Shown: one piece after another, positions 8,624 through 18,182 of the stretch
How positions within the stretch are numbered: the stretch's first letter is position 1
Layout: every line of letters starts with the position of its first letter
Origin: Uliginosibacterium gangwonense
GTDB lineage: Bacteria; Pseudomonadota; Gammaproteobacteria; Burkholderiales; Rhodocyclaceae
Assembly (NCBI GenBank): GCA_005239635.1
Contig: SBBQ01000041.1
Coordinates: 62,001-126,000, forward strand
Length of the DNA stretch: 64,000 nt
Direction of reading: 5' to 3'
The notes under the pieces: generated by a model
Databases searched by the model: none
Seen by the model: only the letters and a program-made list of their open reading frames with translations
What the model was told of the DNA's origin: nothing
Translations under genes and position numbers: made by a program

Positions 8624-11600
8624 ATGGCAGCAGGTCATCCCATCGCAACTGTCGTCGCCGTTATCGGTACCGCATTCGTGCGTGATAGCAAAGGGCACCA
8701 ACGTGTGCTCAAGCCGGGCGATGTGCTGAAAGAGGGTGATGTTGTCATCACCCCTGATGGTGCCAAGGTCGAATTGGCAATGGGTGATACCTCTCACCTA
8801 TTCATTGAGCCGCGCCAAACGGTTGCGATTACCGCTGAACTCTCTGATACCACGCGCCCCGATCGCTCTGAAGCTGAGCTGGGCTCTGGCACTGTTGATC
8901 GTGTCATCCAGGCGCTAAACCAAGGCGGCTCACTCGATAACCTGATTGAAGACCCGGCCGCAGGCAACAATGGCGGTGGTGCAGGTAACGAAGGCAGCAA
9001 CTTTGTGCGCCTACTGCGTATCGCTGAAGCGCTTAACCCGCTCGGTTTCGAATTTGGCGGCCGTAACGAAGAAATTCGTGATGACTTGCGCGGTGGGTTT
9101 GATAGCAGAATTCCGGATGCTCCGCATTCTGATGGTCCGCAAGTTGGCACGGTCAGCAGTCCGACGGTGGTTGAAGGCGGCAATTTAGACTTTGCCATCA
9201 CGCTGACCAACGCGAGCACCACGCCGACCACGGTAACGTTGACGCCGAACGGCGTGACGGCGACATTGGGCACCGACACGAGCGCACCGCTGGTGAGCTT
9301 TGATGGTGGTTTGACGTTCAATCCGATCGTTGGTAGCACGGTGACGGTACCGGCGAACACCACGAGCTTTGTTGTTCGATACCCGACGGTTGATGACGCT
9401 CTAGACGAGCCGAACGAGACCATGACGTTAGGTGCGGCGACCGCACAAAACGCAGCACCGGTGGTTGGCACGGGCACCATTACCGACAACGATGGCACAC
9501 CGACGTTGAGCATCAACGACGTGACGGTGAATGAAGCGGCTGGCACAGCGACCTTTACGGTGACGTTGAGTGCAGCCTCTGGTCAGGCGGTGAGCGTTGG
9601 CTACAACACCAGCAACGTCACGGCGACGGCAGGCAGCGACTACACCAGCACGACGGGCACGTTGACGTTTGCCCCGGGCGTTACCACACAGACGATCACT
9701 GTTGCGATTGGCAACGACAACGTATTTGAAGGCAGCGAGACCTTCAACGTGAATTTAGTGACGCCGACCAACGCCACGATTGCAGACGGCTTAGGGATTG
9801 GCACGATACGAGACGACGGCACAGGACCTGGGGGCACAGATAATGACACCCCGACTTTGAGTGTGTCGAGCCCAACTGTTGCTGAGAGTGCCGGCTTTGC
9901 AGTCTTTACGGTGAGCCTAAGTAACCCAAGCGCCTTTGCAACGTCGGTGAGCTTGGCCTTGGCAAATGGTACGGCGACTAGCCCATCTGATTACACCACG
10001 GCAATGCAAGTGAGTACAGATGGTGGCGCAACTTGGACGGCAGCAACGACCGCCACGATTGCAGCAGGTCAAACAAGTGTCCTGGTTCGTACGCCTGTTA
10101 TCAATGATATTTTGGTTGAATCGAATGAGACCTTTAATCTGACGGCAACTCGAACAAGTGGTACTACCACGAATGCAAGTGCCACAGGTATTGCAACGAT
10201 TACAGACAATGATCATGCGCCGGTCGCGTTGGCAGACACCCGTACAACGCTTGAAGATATTGCGACCAGCGCAAATGTTCTCAGTAACGATACTGATGCT
10301 GATGGAAATACATTGTCGGTAACACAGTTTGTGTTCGGCGGTACCACCTTTACGGTGCCGGCGGGCGGTAGTGTTACTGGAACAGTAGCAGGTGTTGGTT
10401 CATTATTAATGAACAGCAATGGTAATTACACCTTTACGCCAGCGACTAATTACAGTGGGTCTGTGCCGACAGTCACTTATACCGTGACGGATGGTGCGAA
10501 TCCGGTGACGTCGACACTGAATATTAGTGTTACGCCAGTTGCGGATACGCCAACATTAAGTGTTGCGAACAACCCGGTAACGGTTTTGTTTAATACTGGC
10601 TGGGAAACCGCGGCCAATAGCAATACAACATCTGAGCAAGTGGCTGGCCCGACGCTGGAAGGTTGGACGCTAATTACCTCGCCGGATAGTTTCACGGGCG
10701 GCACCAATGCGTTTGAAATTTGGACGAGCGGTGATGATCAGGCGCGTCAAGATGGCAATATGAATGTCATTGTGTCTGCACCGGGTGATGGCCGTAACTT
10801 CCTTGAGCTGAACAATGCTTCAAATCTTGTTCAGACTTTGGGTATTTCGCGTTCAGTCAGTACGCAAGCAGGCATGGTGTACGACCTGACCTTTGACTAC
10901 GCCGGTCGCCCTGGATTTACTGCTGCTTACACACAGATTTCTGTGTTGTTAGATGGTGTAACGATTGCGACCTATTCCAACACCAGCCCGATGAATTCGC
11001 TGGATTGGAAGAATGTCTCGCTCAATTTTATGGGTGATGGTGGTACGCATACCTTGTCCATTGTGACCTCTGCGACGCAGTTCAATTCTGCGGGTCGTGG
11101 CGCAATGCTTGACAACATTACCTTGTTTGGAGAGCAGGGTGTAACGGCGGGTAATGCAGGTGGTGGTACGCTAACGAATATCAGTTTGGCGAATTACATT
11201 ACTGCGGGTTTGGTTGATACGGATGGCTCTGAATTGCTGACGTTGAGCTTTGCAAATCTACCTACCGGTGCTCGCATTATTACGTCGTCTCAGCCTGGCG
11301 GCATTGTAGAGTCTGGTGGCAACATCACAATCAACGGTATCGATCTGGCAAGCGCTGTGTTGCAAATCGATGGCACATTCCGCGGCGAATTGGAGTTCAA
11401 TGTTTCTGCAACCGCCACAGAACAGGCCAATGGTGCAACAGCGACAACTGCCGTTCAGACCGTTGATATTAACGTGGTGAATGCGACGGGTGTGATCACT
11501 TCAGTTGATCTGGTTGATGGTACAAATGCCAACACGATTTACGGCACTGCAGCCGGCGAGACAGTGAATGGCACGGCGGGTAATGACGTATTGGTAGGTC

Positions 11601-12058
11601 TCGCTGGCAATGACACGCTCAATGGTAGTGGCGGCAATGACCTGATTTCGGGTGGTGCTGGTAATGACACGATGAATGGAGGGACAGGCTCTGATACCTT
11701 CATCTGGAAGCTGGCAGATCGTGGTACGCCGGGTACCCCCGCAACAGATACCATCACTGCGTTTAATACTGCGGCACCTGGTTCAGGTGGTGACATTCTG
11801 GATCTGCGTGATCTGTTGGTCGGTGAGTTGCATTCAGGTTCTGCTGTTGCCAACTTGTCAAATTATTTGCAGTTCCAGTTGTCTGGTGCAAACACCGTTG
11901 TGCATGTGAGTTCAACGGGGGGTTTCTCAACCGGTTATGTGGCTGGCAATGAAGACCAAACCATTACGCTACAAGGTGTTAACCTGTTGTCTGGCGGTTT
12001 AACCAATGATCAGGTTATTCAGAATCTGCTCACCCAAGGTAAGCTGATTACTGACTAA
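8624..12058 (+). CDS. LapA-like RTX adhesin with retention module
   Basis: A secreted surface adhesin of 1144 residues. Residues 1-110 form the LapA-type retention module that plugs the outer-membrane channel. It ends in DPAAGNNGGG, where the Ala-Ala pair (112-113) matches the LapG cleavage context. Then come beta-sandwich repeats of Calx-beta or T1SS Ig-like type (about 175-290, 291-400, 409-530), a VCBS/cadherin-like domain (about 531-640), a jelly-roll segment resembling carbohydrate-binding modules (about 655-840), a further beta domain, RTX calcium repeats (GNDVLVGLAGNDTLNGSGGND, about 990-1025) and a C-terminal type I secretion signal ending LTQGKLITD. Classical LapA proteins are several thousand residues, so this is a very compact version. 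The Thr/Gly-rich composition and skewed codons are normal for such proteins. Confidence 0.95.
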   Translation: MAAGHPIATVVAVIGTAFVRDSKGHQRVLKPGDVLKEGDVVITPDGAKVELAMGDTSHLFIEPRQTVAITAELSDTTRPDRSEAELGSGTVDRVIQALNQGGSLDNLIEDPAAGNNGGGAGNEGSNFVRLLRIAEALNPLGFEFGGRNEEIRDDLRGGFDSRIPDAPHSDGPQVGTVSSPTVVEGGNLDFAITLTNASTTPTTVTLTPNGVTATLGTDTSAPLVSFDGGLTFNPIVGSTVTVPANTTSFVVRYPTVDDALDEPNETMTLGAATAQNAAPVVGTGTITDNDGTPTLSINDVTVNEAAGTATFTVTLSAASGQAVSVGYNTSNVTATAGSDYTSTTGTLTFAPGVTTQTITVAIGNDNVFEGSETFNVNLVTPTNATIADGLGIGTIRDDGTGPGGTDNDTPTLSVSSPTVAESAGFAVFTVSLSNPSAFATSVSLALANGTATSPSDYTTAMQVSTDGGATWTAATTATIAAGQTSVLVRTPVINDILVESNETFNLTATRTSGTTTNASATGIATITDNDHAPVALADTRTTLEDIATSANVLSNDTDADGNTLSVTQFVFGGTTFTVPAGGSVTGTVAGVGSLLMNSNGNYTFTPATNYSGSVPTVTYTVTDGANPVTSTLNISVTPVADTPTLSVANNPVTVLFNTGWETAANSNTTSEQVAGPTLEGWTLITSPDSFTGGTNAFEIWTSGDDQARQDGNMNVIVSAPGDGRNFLELNNASNLVQTLGISRSVSTQAGMVYDLTFDYAGRPGFTAAYTQISVLLDGVTIATYSNTSPMNSLDWKNVSLNFMGDGGTHTLSIVTSATQFNSAGRGAMLDNITLFGEQGVTAGNAGGGTLTNISLANYITAGLVDTDGSELLTLSFANLPTGARIITSSQPGGIVESGGNITINGIDLASAVLQIDGTFRGELEFNVSATATEQANGATATTAVQTVDINVVNATGVITSVDLVDGTNANTIYGTAAGETVNGTAGNDVLVGLAGNDTLNGSGGNDLISGGAGNDTMNGGTGSDTFIWKLADRGTPGTPATDTITAFNTAAPGSGGDILDLRDLLVGELHSGSAVANLSNYLQFQLSGANTVVHVSSTGGFSTGYVAGNEDQTITLQGVNLLSGGLTNDQVIQNLLTQGKLITD

Positions 12059-12077
12059 CCGAGCTGAAGGAAGCAAA

Positions 12078-12419
12078 ATGGTTGTCTACGTTAGACGTGA
12101 CGAACAAGGACGCATCGTGGCGGTGAGCGAGTCAGCGCATGCTGACCACGATGAGTCTTTGCCGCATGATGCAGCAGAAGTACAGGCGTTTTTTGGTTCG
12201 ATGAATCCGGATGAGAGTGGAACAGGCCAAGATCAATTGGCAAATTCTGATCTGCGCATGGTGCGGGTACTAGAAGACTTAATTGATTTGTTGGTCGATA
12301 AGGCTGTCATTCGTTTTACCGACTTGCCTGAAGCGGCGCAAAGTAAATTGCTGGCCCGCCGCAATATGCGCCACTCGATTCGTAGTTTGAATCTGCTGGA
12401 TGATGACGCATTGATTTAA
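12078..12419 (+). CDS. Small conserved protein of Lap loci
   Basis: A 113-residue acidic protein, 19 bp after the adhesin stop and with an upstream GAAGGA ribosome site. The N terminus (MVVYVRRDEQGRIVAV) matches short proteins that occur next to Lap-type adhesin genes and are often mislabelled as tryptophan synthase beta-like in databases. The C-terminal half is helical (LRMVRVLEDLIDLLVDKAVIRFTDLPEAAQSKLLARR). It has no signal peptide or membrane segment, so it should be cytoplasmic. The function is not known. Its position suggests a role in adhesin expression or export. It is followed by a strong terminator. Confidence 0.85.
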   Translation: MVVYVRRDEQGRIVAVSESAHADHDESLPHDAAEVQAFFGSMNPDESGTGQDQLANSDLRMVRVLEDLIDLLVDKAVIRFTDLPEAAQSKLLARRNMRHSIRSLNLLDDDALI

Positions 12420-12440
12420 GTGACATCGCCATCGCAGCAT

Positions 12441-12470
12441 AAAAAACGCCGGGCTAGCCCGGCGTTTTTT
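12441..12470. terminator. Bidirectional rho-independent terminator
   Basis: The stem CGCCGGG/CCCGGCG with loop CTAG is flanked by six A on the left and six T on the right. It can therefore stop transcription from both sides: the adhesin/small-protein unit on the plus strand and the convergent lapG-lapD unit on the minus strand. Confidence 0.93.
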
Positions 12471-12539
12471 ATTGCACAACATTTAACTTTGCTGAGTGAA
12501 GTCGGTGCGGCATCGTTAAGCGTTGCGACCTAACGGTGA

Positions 12540-14450
12540 TCAACGATTGGCAATGCCCGGCCCGGTAAAGCCATCAAAGCCTAGCTCAACTAAACAGCGA
12601 TGTTCTGCTGCAGAGCTAACGCCTTCAGCAATAATTTGCAGCCCCATGGCGTGGCCTACCATGCACAAGCCGCGAGCCACGGCTTGGTGTCCCGTGCTTG
12701 CATCAATGTTGCGAATAAACGAAGCATCAATTTTGGCGTAGTCCAAACCCAAGTCATGCAATTGCCCAATACGTGCGAATTGCGGACCGACATGTTCAAG
12801 GCCAATTCTCACGCCGAGCGGATGTAGCGTGCGACATAGATTGCGGAAGGCTGCATCGTGACGGAATACGCCATATTCAGGAATGTCGATCCACAAACGC
12901 TTTGCCAATTCGGCTGGCTGTTGCCGAATCTGCGCAACCAAACTCGATAGCCATGAAGCATCCAGCATGCTTTCAGGTGAGAGATTTACGCCGATTGGCA
13001 AAGCCTGTTGCTGCAATTGCTTAATGGCGGCTTGCACGGCCAGCATGTCGATTTGTCGAATCATGCCGAGACGCCCCGCCCAACCAATAAATTGGCCTGC
13101 AGGTCGCCACTCGCCCGCGAGTTTGAGTCGAACCGGGGATTCGATATGTAACACTTCGCCGGCTTTATCAACCACCGTAAATTGCCCCAGCTCAATTTGT
13201 TGTGTCTCAATTGCGCAGGTGAGCATGGCACGCCAACCTTGTTGATCGGTGGGCGCGCCTGGAAACGGTTCCGGCGCTTCTGTATTGATGATTGAGCGGC
13301 CTTGCTGTTGTGCCTCGATCAGTGCGCTATCAAGCCGCGACATTAGCTGTGACACCGTTTCACCCCCGTGAAAGCGTGCCACGGCAATGGGAATAGCGGT
13401 TTCGTGCGTTTGATTTGGCACATCAAAAATACGATGTACGCCGCGTGCCACTTGCTCTGCAAGTTGCTCCGGTTGCTCTTCCGTGTGTGAGACCAAGCAG
13501 AACTCAGAGCCATTTAAGCGCCCAGATTGCGTGGCAAGGGTGTTGTCCAATTCACTAAACCATTCGCCGAGTCGTTTGAGCAAGGCATCCGTGGCGAGGT
13601 GGCCAATTTCCTCATTAAGTTGCGACAGGTTGTTGAGCCGCACCATCACCAGCGTGCCGGTTGCGCGCGCGTCATTGCGCGATAGCACATTGTCGAGACG
13701 TGCCAAAAATGGTTCGCGATTCAACAAGCCGGTAACGGCGTCATGTTCGATTTGGCGACGCAAATCATCCACGCGCCGTGACTCTTCGGTCACCATGCCG
13801 CGCACACGTTCTGACAGTGTGTTCATGGCGCGCACCACGCTGCGAAATTCGAGCGTGCGTGGCTCATCAATGGAAATAAATTTGCGTGCGCCAATGGCTT
13901 CGGCTTGTCCCACAACGGCGCGCAGCGGTTTGAGAATGCTACGTAACAAAATGGAACCCATAATGCCGCACGCAAGTGTTGCTGCGAGACACCATAAAGT
14001 TAGCCGCACGGTGCTGTGCCACAACTCGCTGTAAGCGTAACCGTGATGGCTTTCGATGGTGATGGTGCCAAACTGTTTCCAGCCATCTTGAATCTGTGCG
14101 ACCCCAGCTTCAATGTTGAGCGGCACCATGCGCACAAACCAATCTGGCGCGTCATTGGCTTTACGCGCATCCGTTTTTTCAAGCATCGTTTTGCCATCAG
14201 GGCCGGTGACGCTAATGCGACGGTAATGCCCAGCATCAAATTGAGCGGACAGCTGCAACTCAAGCGTGACAGGGTCTTTCGGTAGCTGCGACATGGATAG
14301 CGCTAGCGAGGCTGCGTTGTCTACGTTCTTCAAATACAACTGTTCTTGTAGATAGTGACGCGCAGCCAATGTGCTAATTGTGAAGGCGCCGCCAAAAGCC
14401 AGCAGCATCACCAAGGCGATGGTGAGCCAAAGTTGTCTGGTTAATGACAT
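12540..14450 (-). CDS. lapD: c-di-GMP receptor LapD (degenerate GGDEF-EAL)
   Basis: An inner-membrane receptor that binds c-di-GMP inside the cell and, when loaded, holds the protease LapG in the periplasm. It has 636 residues: transmembrane helix 1 (about 7-29), a periplasmic LapD/MoxY-type domain (about 30-147), helix 2 (about 150-170), HAMP (about 172-225), a GGDEF domain in which the active-site motif is replaced by LNGSEF (about 309-314), and an EAL domain in which the EAL motif reads ESP (about 434). Both enzyme sites are thus degenerate, as expected of a receptor. The start at 14450 is chosen for its GGAGAA site; the frame is open further up to 14537. lapG lies 46 bp upstream on the same strand. 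Confidence 0.95.
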   Translation of the reverse strand: MSLTRQLWLTIALVMLLAFGGAFTISTLAARHYLQEQLYLKNVDNAASLALSMSQLPKDPVTLELQLSAQFDAGHYRRISVTGPDGKTMLEKTDARKANDAPDWFVRMVPLNIEAGVAQIQDGWKQFGTITIESHHGYAYSELWHSTVRLTLWCLAATLACGIMGSILLRSILKPLRAVVGQAEAIGARKFISIDEPRTLEFRSVVRAMNTLSERVRGMVTEESRRVDDLRRQIEHDAVTGLLNREPFLARLDNVLSRNDARATGTLVMVRLNNLSQLNEEIGHLATDALLKRLGEWFSELDNTLATQSGRLNGSEFCLVSHTEEQPEQLAEQVARGVHRIFDVPNQTHETAIPIAVARFHGGETVSQLMSRLDSALIEAQQQGRSIINTEAPEPFPGAPTDQQGWRAMLTCAIETQQIELGQFTVVDKAGEVLHIESPVRLKLAGEWRPAGQFIGWAGRLGMIRQIDMLAVQAAIKQLQQQALPIGVNLSPESMLDASWLSSLVAQIRQQPAELAKRLWIDIPEYGVFRHDAAFRNLCRTLHPLGVRIGLEHVGPQFARIGQLHDLGLDYAKIDASFIRNIDASTGHQAVARGLCMVGHAMGLQIIAEGVSSAAEHRCLVELGFDGFTGPGIANR

Positions 14451-14496
14451 GGTGGTTCTCCGTGCTGAACTTGATGGGTCATTTGGTTTTGTGTCG

Positions 14497-15162
14497 TCAT
14501 GGTTCAAATCCTTCGTCCGACATACGCGATAGCGCATCGCGCCAGTTGGAAAGTCGCGCTGTGGGGTCGCTCACGGTGGTGCCGCCGGCCCATAGGCCCT
14601 GGCTGTTAAAGCTAAAAATTGGGAATAGATCAGTGCGACGCGAAGCAGGGCGAATTTCGCTAATGAGGTTGTCTAGAACCAGAGGCTCTTCATTGGCGGA
14701 GGCATAGTAGCCCACCACCATGTGGGCTTGCGAGATCGTACTTTGCGGTCCGCCAATGCGCGCGCGGACGTAGATCAATCGTAGTTTCTCGGCAGGAACG
14801 CCCATTTCGCGCAGGGTAATGTATTTAGCGATGGCGAAATCTTCACAATCACCCGCACCTTTGCCAATCGTTTCAAGTGGTGTGGCCCAATAATCGGACT
14901 TACGCCAAATCGTCAGGTCATCCTCAAAGCGTACTCGGCGGTTAAAGAAGGAGTTGGCTTGGTTTAACTTTTCTTCAGGCGATGTTGTTAGCCCGAGTTG
15001 TACAAGATTGCGCCACGCCAAAATGGTTTGCGTGGCGGCATGGCCGTAGCGTTGCTCGGCTAGACGAGTCATTTTGTCTAAGTTGCTTGCGGCCCAGCTT
15101 GCGCATACTAGCCACACTAGTAAAAACAGGCTGTTAAGAATGAAATGGGGCCGGCGCTGCAT
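14497..15162 (-). CDS. lapG: Periplasmic adhesin protease LapG (transglutaminase-like)
   Basis: A cysteine protease that cuts the adhesin after its retention module when c-di-GMP is low, releasing the cell from the surface. From the start at 15162 it has 221 residues, with an N-terminal hydrophobic segment (about 8-25) for export and a bacterial transglutaminase-like domain. The catalytic triad is visible: Cys106 in GDCEDF, His147 in AHMVVGYY and Asp164 in LVLDNL. The frame is open to 15315, but MQRRPHFILN lies directly before the signal segment. It is transcribed with lapD, and the 263-bp divergent gap to lapE must contain both promoters. Confidence 0.94.
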   Translation of the reverse strand: MQRRPHFILNSLFLLVWLVCASWAASNLDKMTRLAEQRYGHAATQTILAWRNLVQLGLTTSPEEKLNQANSFFNRRVRFEDDLTIWRKSDYWATPLETIGKGAGDCEDFAIAKYITLREMGVPAEKLRLIYVRARIGGPQSTISQAHMVVGYYASANEEPLVLDNLISEIRPASRRTDLFPIFSFNSQGLWAGGTTVSDPTARLSNWRDALSRMSDEGFEP

Positions 15163-15425
15163 CTGGTTTTTATGCAAATGTAATTTATGTGTGTGAAGTA
15201 GGGCTGTGCTATGCTGCGGCCCAAAGGTGGGCGACATACTTCGTGGCAAGTGTATGCCTAAACGCAAAGCGGCTACATTTTTGCAATTTTTGCTGCTTAA
15301 TATGCCAAGTTTCACACCATAAATTGTTGTATAGACAGATAATTACGACTGAAAATAAAAAAACTACAGCCGTAAATAACAATAGTAAAGGCCTGCAGGG
15401 GCCACAAACTTAGACGGAACACACG

Positions 15426-17255
15426 ATGAAAACACGTCATTCCCAGGCATTGAGAGTGTTGCCGCTCAGCTTGCTGGTATTGGCAATGAGCGCAATCGCG
15501 GCAGACCCCGTCGCGGGCAATTTGCGTGATGCAGCGCAAAAAGCCATTGTTGCCAACCCCGAAGTGCAAGCGAAGTGGCATAACTTCAAGTCGGTACAAG
15601 AAGAGCAAGATGTTGCACGCGGTGGTTACCTGCCCAAATTAGACTTGTCTGCTGGCGCTGGCCGTGAAAAAGTGACGACGAGCAATGCAACCAATTCCTC
15701 TTTGAGTCGTCGTAGTACCGCGCTGACACTCAATCAAATGGTGTTTGATGGCTTTGCGACACGCAGCGAAGTGGCGCGTTTAGGGTATGCCAAGGTTGCG
15801 AGCTACTACGACTTGTTGGATGCCGCTGAGCAAACAACACTCGAAACCATGCGTGCCTACGAAGATGTACTTCGTTACCGCGAACTGGTGGCTTTGGCGC
15901 AAGACAACTATGTCATGCACAAGCAGTTGTTTGACCAAATTCAGGACCGCACCAAAGCAGGCGTGGGTCGCCGTGTCGACTTTGAGCAAGCCAGTGGGCG
16001 TTTAGCATTGGCAGAATCAAACTTGCTGACAGAGGCGAGCAATTTGCATGACGTCAGTGCTCGATATCAGCGAATCGTGGGTGAATTGCCCGCGCAAAAA
16101 TTAGCCACGCCAAATTTGCTCGACAAAGGTTTGCCGCCAAATATTGCTGAAGCACTCAAGCTGGCCTACGCAGGCCACCCGGCTTACAACTCAGCAGTAG
16201 AAGGCATTCGTCAGGCGCAAGCAGAGGTAGAGGGTCGTCGTTCGCGTTTTATGCCGCGCGTTGATGTACAAGCGCGCCAAGAAAATGGCAAGAATCTTGG
16301 TGGGGTTCTGGATCGTAAGACCGACCAAACTGTTCAGGTCATCATGAACTACAACCTATTCAATGGCGGTTCTGATATGGCAGCCTCACGCCAATATGCA
16401 GAGCGATTGAATGTGGCAAAAGATCTGCGCGATAAATCTTGCCGCGATATTCGCCAAACCCTCGAAATTGCTTATAACGATGTCGCACGTTTAAAAGAGC
16501 AGCTGACGTATTTAGAGCAACATCAATTGTCGATTGCAAAGGCGCGCGAAGCTTATCGTAAGCAATTCGACATTGGTCAGCGCACATTGCTAGATTTGTT
16601 GGATACCGAGAACGAATATTTCCAAGCTCGTCGTGCTTACGCCAACGCACAGTACGACTACGCCTTAGCATACGGACGTTCTTTGGCGGGCATGGGTCGT
16701 CTCATGCAAACCTTGCAGGTAAGCCGTGAGAACATGCCGTCATTGGCTGAGCTAACGAAGGATTCCTCACCGGTTGATCCTACGACCGCCTGCCCCGCCG
16801 AAGCGCCAAGCATGCCGGTTATTGATAAGGCAGCCTTGTTAGCCGCGGCTGCGCCTTTGCCAATTGAACAACCTGCTGCGCCAGTCGCGGCGGCTGACCC
16901 AGCAGGCTTTACAGATCGTTTGCGTAATTGGGCCAAGGCATGGGAATCCAAGAATCTGCCTGACTATCAGTCTTACTATGCAAAGAACTTTGAGCCCACT
17001 CCGGGCCAAACGACCGGCGGTAAAGATGTAGAGGCTTGGAAGAAAGCGCGGGCTAAATACCTGAGCAAATCAGGCCCCATCAAAGTTGAGTTAAGTGGCG
17101 TGGCGGTTAGTAATCTCACCGATCAATCTGCTACCACAGAATTTGTGCAAGCCTATACTTCTGATGGCTATACCGATACGGTGCGCAAGCGCTTGGATTG
17201 GGTGAAAGAGAGTGGTGTGTGGCGCATTAAGCGCGAAATTGTGCGCGGTAAGTAA
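15426..17255 (+). CDS. lapE: TolC-family outer-membrane channel LapE fused to an NTF2-like domain
   Basis: The outer-membrane exit duct of the type I system. It has 609 residues. A signal peptide (cleavage probably after AMSAIA, about residue 25) is followed by the TolC fold with its two long helical repeats (about 30-440). After a Pro/Ala-rich linker (about 450-490) comes a C-terminal domain of about 115 residues (DRLRNWAKAWESKNLPDYQS to the end) that looks like the NTF2/SnoaL-like domain found in Cds6-type periplasmic proteins. Such an extension is absent from classical TolC. It would sit in the periplasm and might contact peptidoglycan or the adhesin; that is inference. A rho-independent terminator follows. 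Confidence 0.92.
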   Translation: MKTRHSQALRVLPLSLLVLAMSAIAADPVAGNLRDAAQKAIVANPEVQAKWHNFKSVQEEQDVARGGYLPKLDLSAGAGREKVTTSNATNSSLSRRSTALTLNQMVFDGFATRSEVARLGYAKVASYYDLLDAAEQTTLETMRAYEDVLRYRELVALAQDNYVMHKQLFDQIQDRTKAGVGRRVDFEQASGRLALAESNLLTEASNLHDVSARYQRIVGELPAQKLATPNLLDKGLPPNIAEALKLAYAGHPAYNSAVEGIRQAQAEVEGRRSRFMPRVDVQARQENGKNLGGVLDRKTDQTVQVIMNYNLFNGGSDMAASRQYAERLNVAKDLRDKSCRDIRQTLEIAYNDVARLKEQLTYLEQHQLSIAKAREAYRKQFDIGQRTLLDLLDTENEYFQARRAYANAQYDYALAYGRSLAGMGRLMQTLQVSRENMPSLAELTKDSSPVDPTTACPAEAPSMPVIDKAALLAAAAPLPIEQPAAPVAAADPAGFTDRLRNWAKAWESKNLPDYQSYYAKNFEPTPGQTTGGKDVEAWKKARAKYLSKSGPIKVELSGVAVSNLTDQSATTEFVQAYTSDGYTDTVRKRLDWVKESGVWRIKREIVRGK

Positions 17256-17287
17256 TTACCGATGTGGTTTGTGTATTAATGCCTAAT

Positions 17288-17320
17288 AAAAAACGGGAGC
17301 CTTGGCTCCCGTTTTTTATT
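17288..17320. terminator. Bidirectional rho-independent terminator
   Basis: ACGGGAGCC and GGCTCCCGT form a 9-bp stem with a minimal loop, with an A-run before it and TTTTTTATT after it. It separates lapE (plus strand) from mscL (minus strand) and should work in both directions. Confidence 0.92.
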
Positions 17321-17424
17321 GCGACTTGACTCAAAGCTAACACGCCCATCAGACGTTGTTGGACGTTGCCATTCGTTGATTCGACGTGAATCTTCTGGCT
17401 CGCTGCTGTCGAGTGGTGGCGAGA

Positions 17425-17844
17425 TTACTTCTTCAGTGCATCGCGAATTTCACGCAGCAACACAACATCTTCGGGCGTTGCCGGTGGCTCGGCAGGTGCC
17501 GCAGGCTCTTCGCGTTTGAGTCGATTAATTTGCTTAATCATGACGAAGATGATGAAAGCCAGGATGGCGAAGTTGAGTGCAACCGTAATGAAGTTACCGT
17601 AAGCGAAAACGGCCCCCCCTTTTTTTGCTTCTTCGAGGGTCAGTCCGGCGGCTTGGCCGGCGAGGCCAATGTAGTAACTGGAGAAATCGAGACCGCCGAA
17701 AATCTTACTGACAATCGGCATAATCAAATCGTTGACGATGGAATCAACGATTTTGCCGAAGGCGCCACCGATGATTACACCAACAGCTAAATCAACAACG
17801 TTGCCTTTAACAGCAAACTCTTTAAATTCACTCATGAAACTCAT
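17425..17844 (-). CDS. mscL: Large-conductance mechanosensitive channel MscL
   Basis: A homopentameric inner-membrane channel that opens under membrane tension and releases solutes during osmotic downshock. It has 139 residues, the normal length. The N-terminal amphipathic segment [30 protein letters not shown] with the first membrane helix, a periplasmic loop, the second helix ([19 protein letters not shown]) and the charged C-terminal bundle ([15 protein letters not shown]) are all present. A GGAGG site 7-9 nt upstream supports the start at 17844. It is a single-gene unit, convergent with lapE. Confidence 0.98.
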   Translation of the reverse strand: MSFMSEFKEFAVKGNVVDLAVGVIIGGAFGKIVDSIVNDLIMPIVSKIFGGLDFSSYYIGLAGQAAGLTLEEAKKGGAVFAYGNFITVALNFAILAFIIFVMIKQINRLKREEPAAPAEPPATPEDVVLLREIRDALKK

Positions 17845-18182
17845 GGTCTAACCTCCGGTTCTATTTGTTTGACAATATGGGCGTGTGACCCTTTCGTAAC
17901 GCTGGCGCGTAAAGTACGGCGTGCTGCAAGAGCTTACTCGCTTGAGTTCTAAAGGAACTTCTGTTCTGCATTGGGTGTCTCTTACTGCATGGCAAGCGTA
18001 TCCCGAATTGGGCCATCAATCAATGCGGTTTGCATGTCTGCTGAGTCTCGATGATTTTAGTGCCCACGTTCAATGTGCTTGGGTTTCTTCTGCGCCCGCT
18101 TCCTGCTAACCTTTGCTCCCCATTAGATCGAAATGAAAGGGTTTGCGGCTGCGTCCCAAGCCACTTTTGTTAGGCTCGAAAA
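17845..18182. other. Intergenic region between mscL and asmA, 338 bp
   Basis: This divergent gap must carry the promoters of mscL and asmA. I see no RNA gene, long inverted repeat or uptake-like word. The short open frame on the plus strand at 17921-18109 has no ribosome site or recognisable family and is probably not a gene. Confidence 0.5.

Noticed and set aside
8794-9546. A 250-codon open frame opposite the adhesin gene
   Set aside because: It mirrors the repetitive Thr/Val-rich adhesin codons, has no ribosome site and resembles no family; the adhesin frame is clearly the real one.
8624-12058. Repeated segments in the adhesin gene as an assembly artefact
   Set aside because: The repeats are diverged beta-sandwich domains in one continuous frame, as expected for RTX adhesins.
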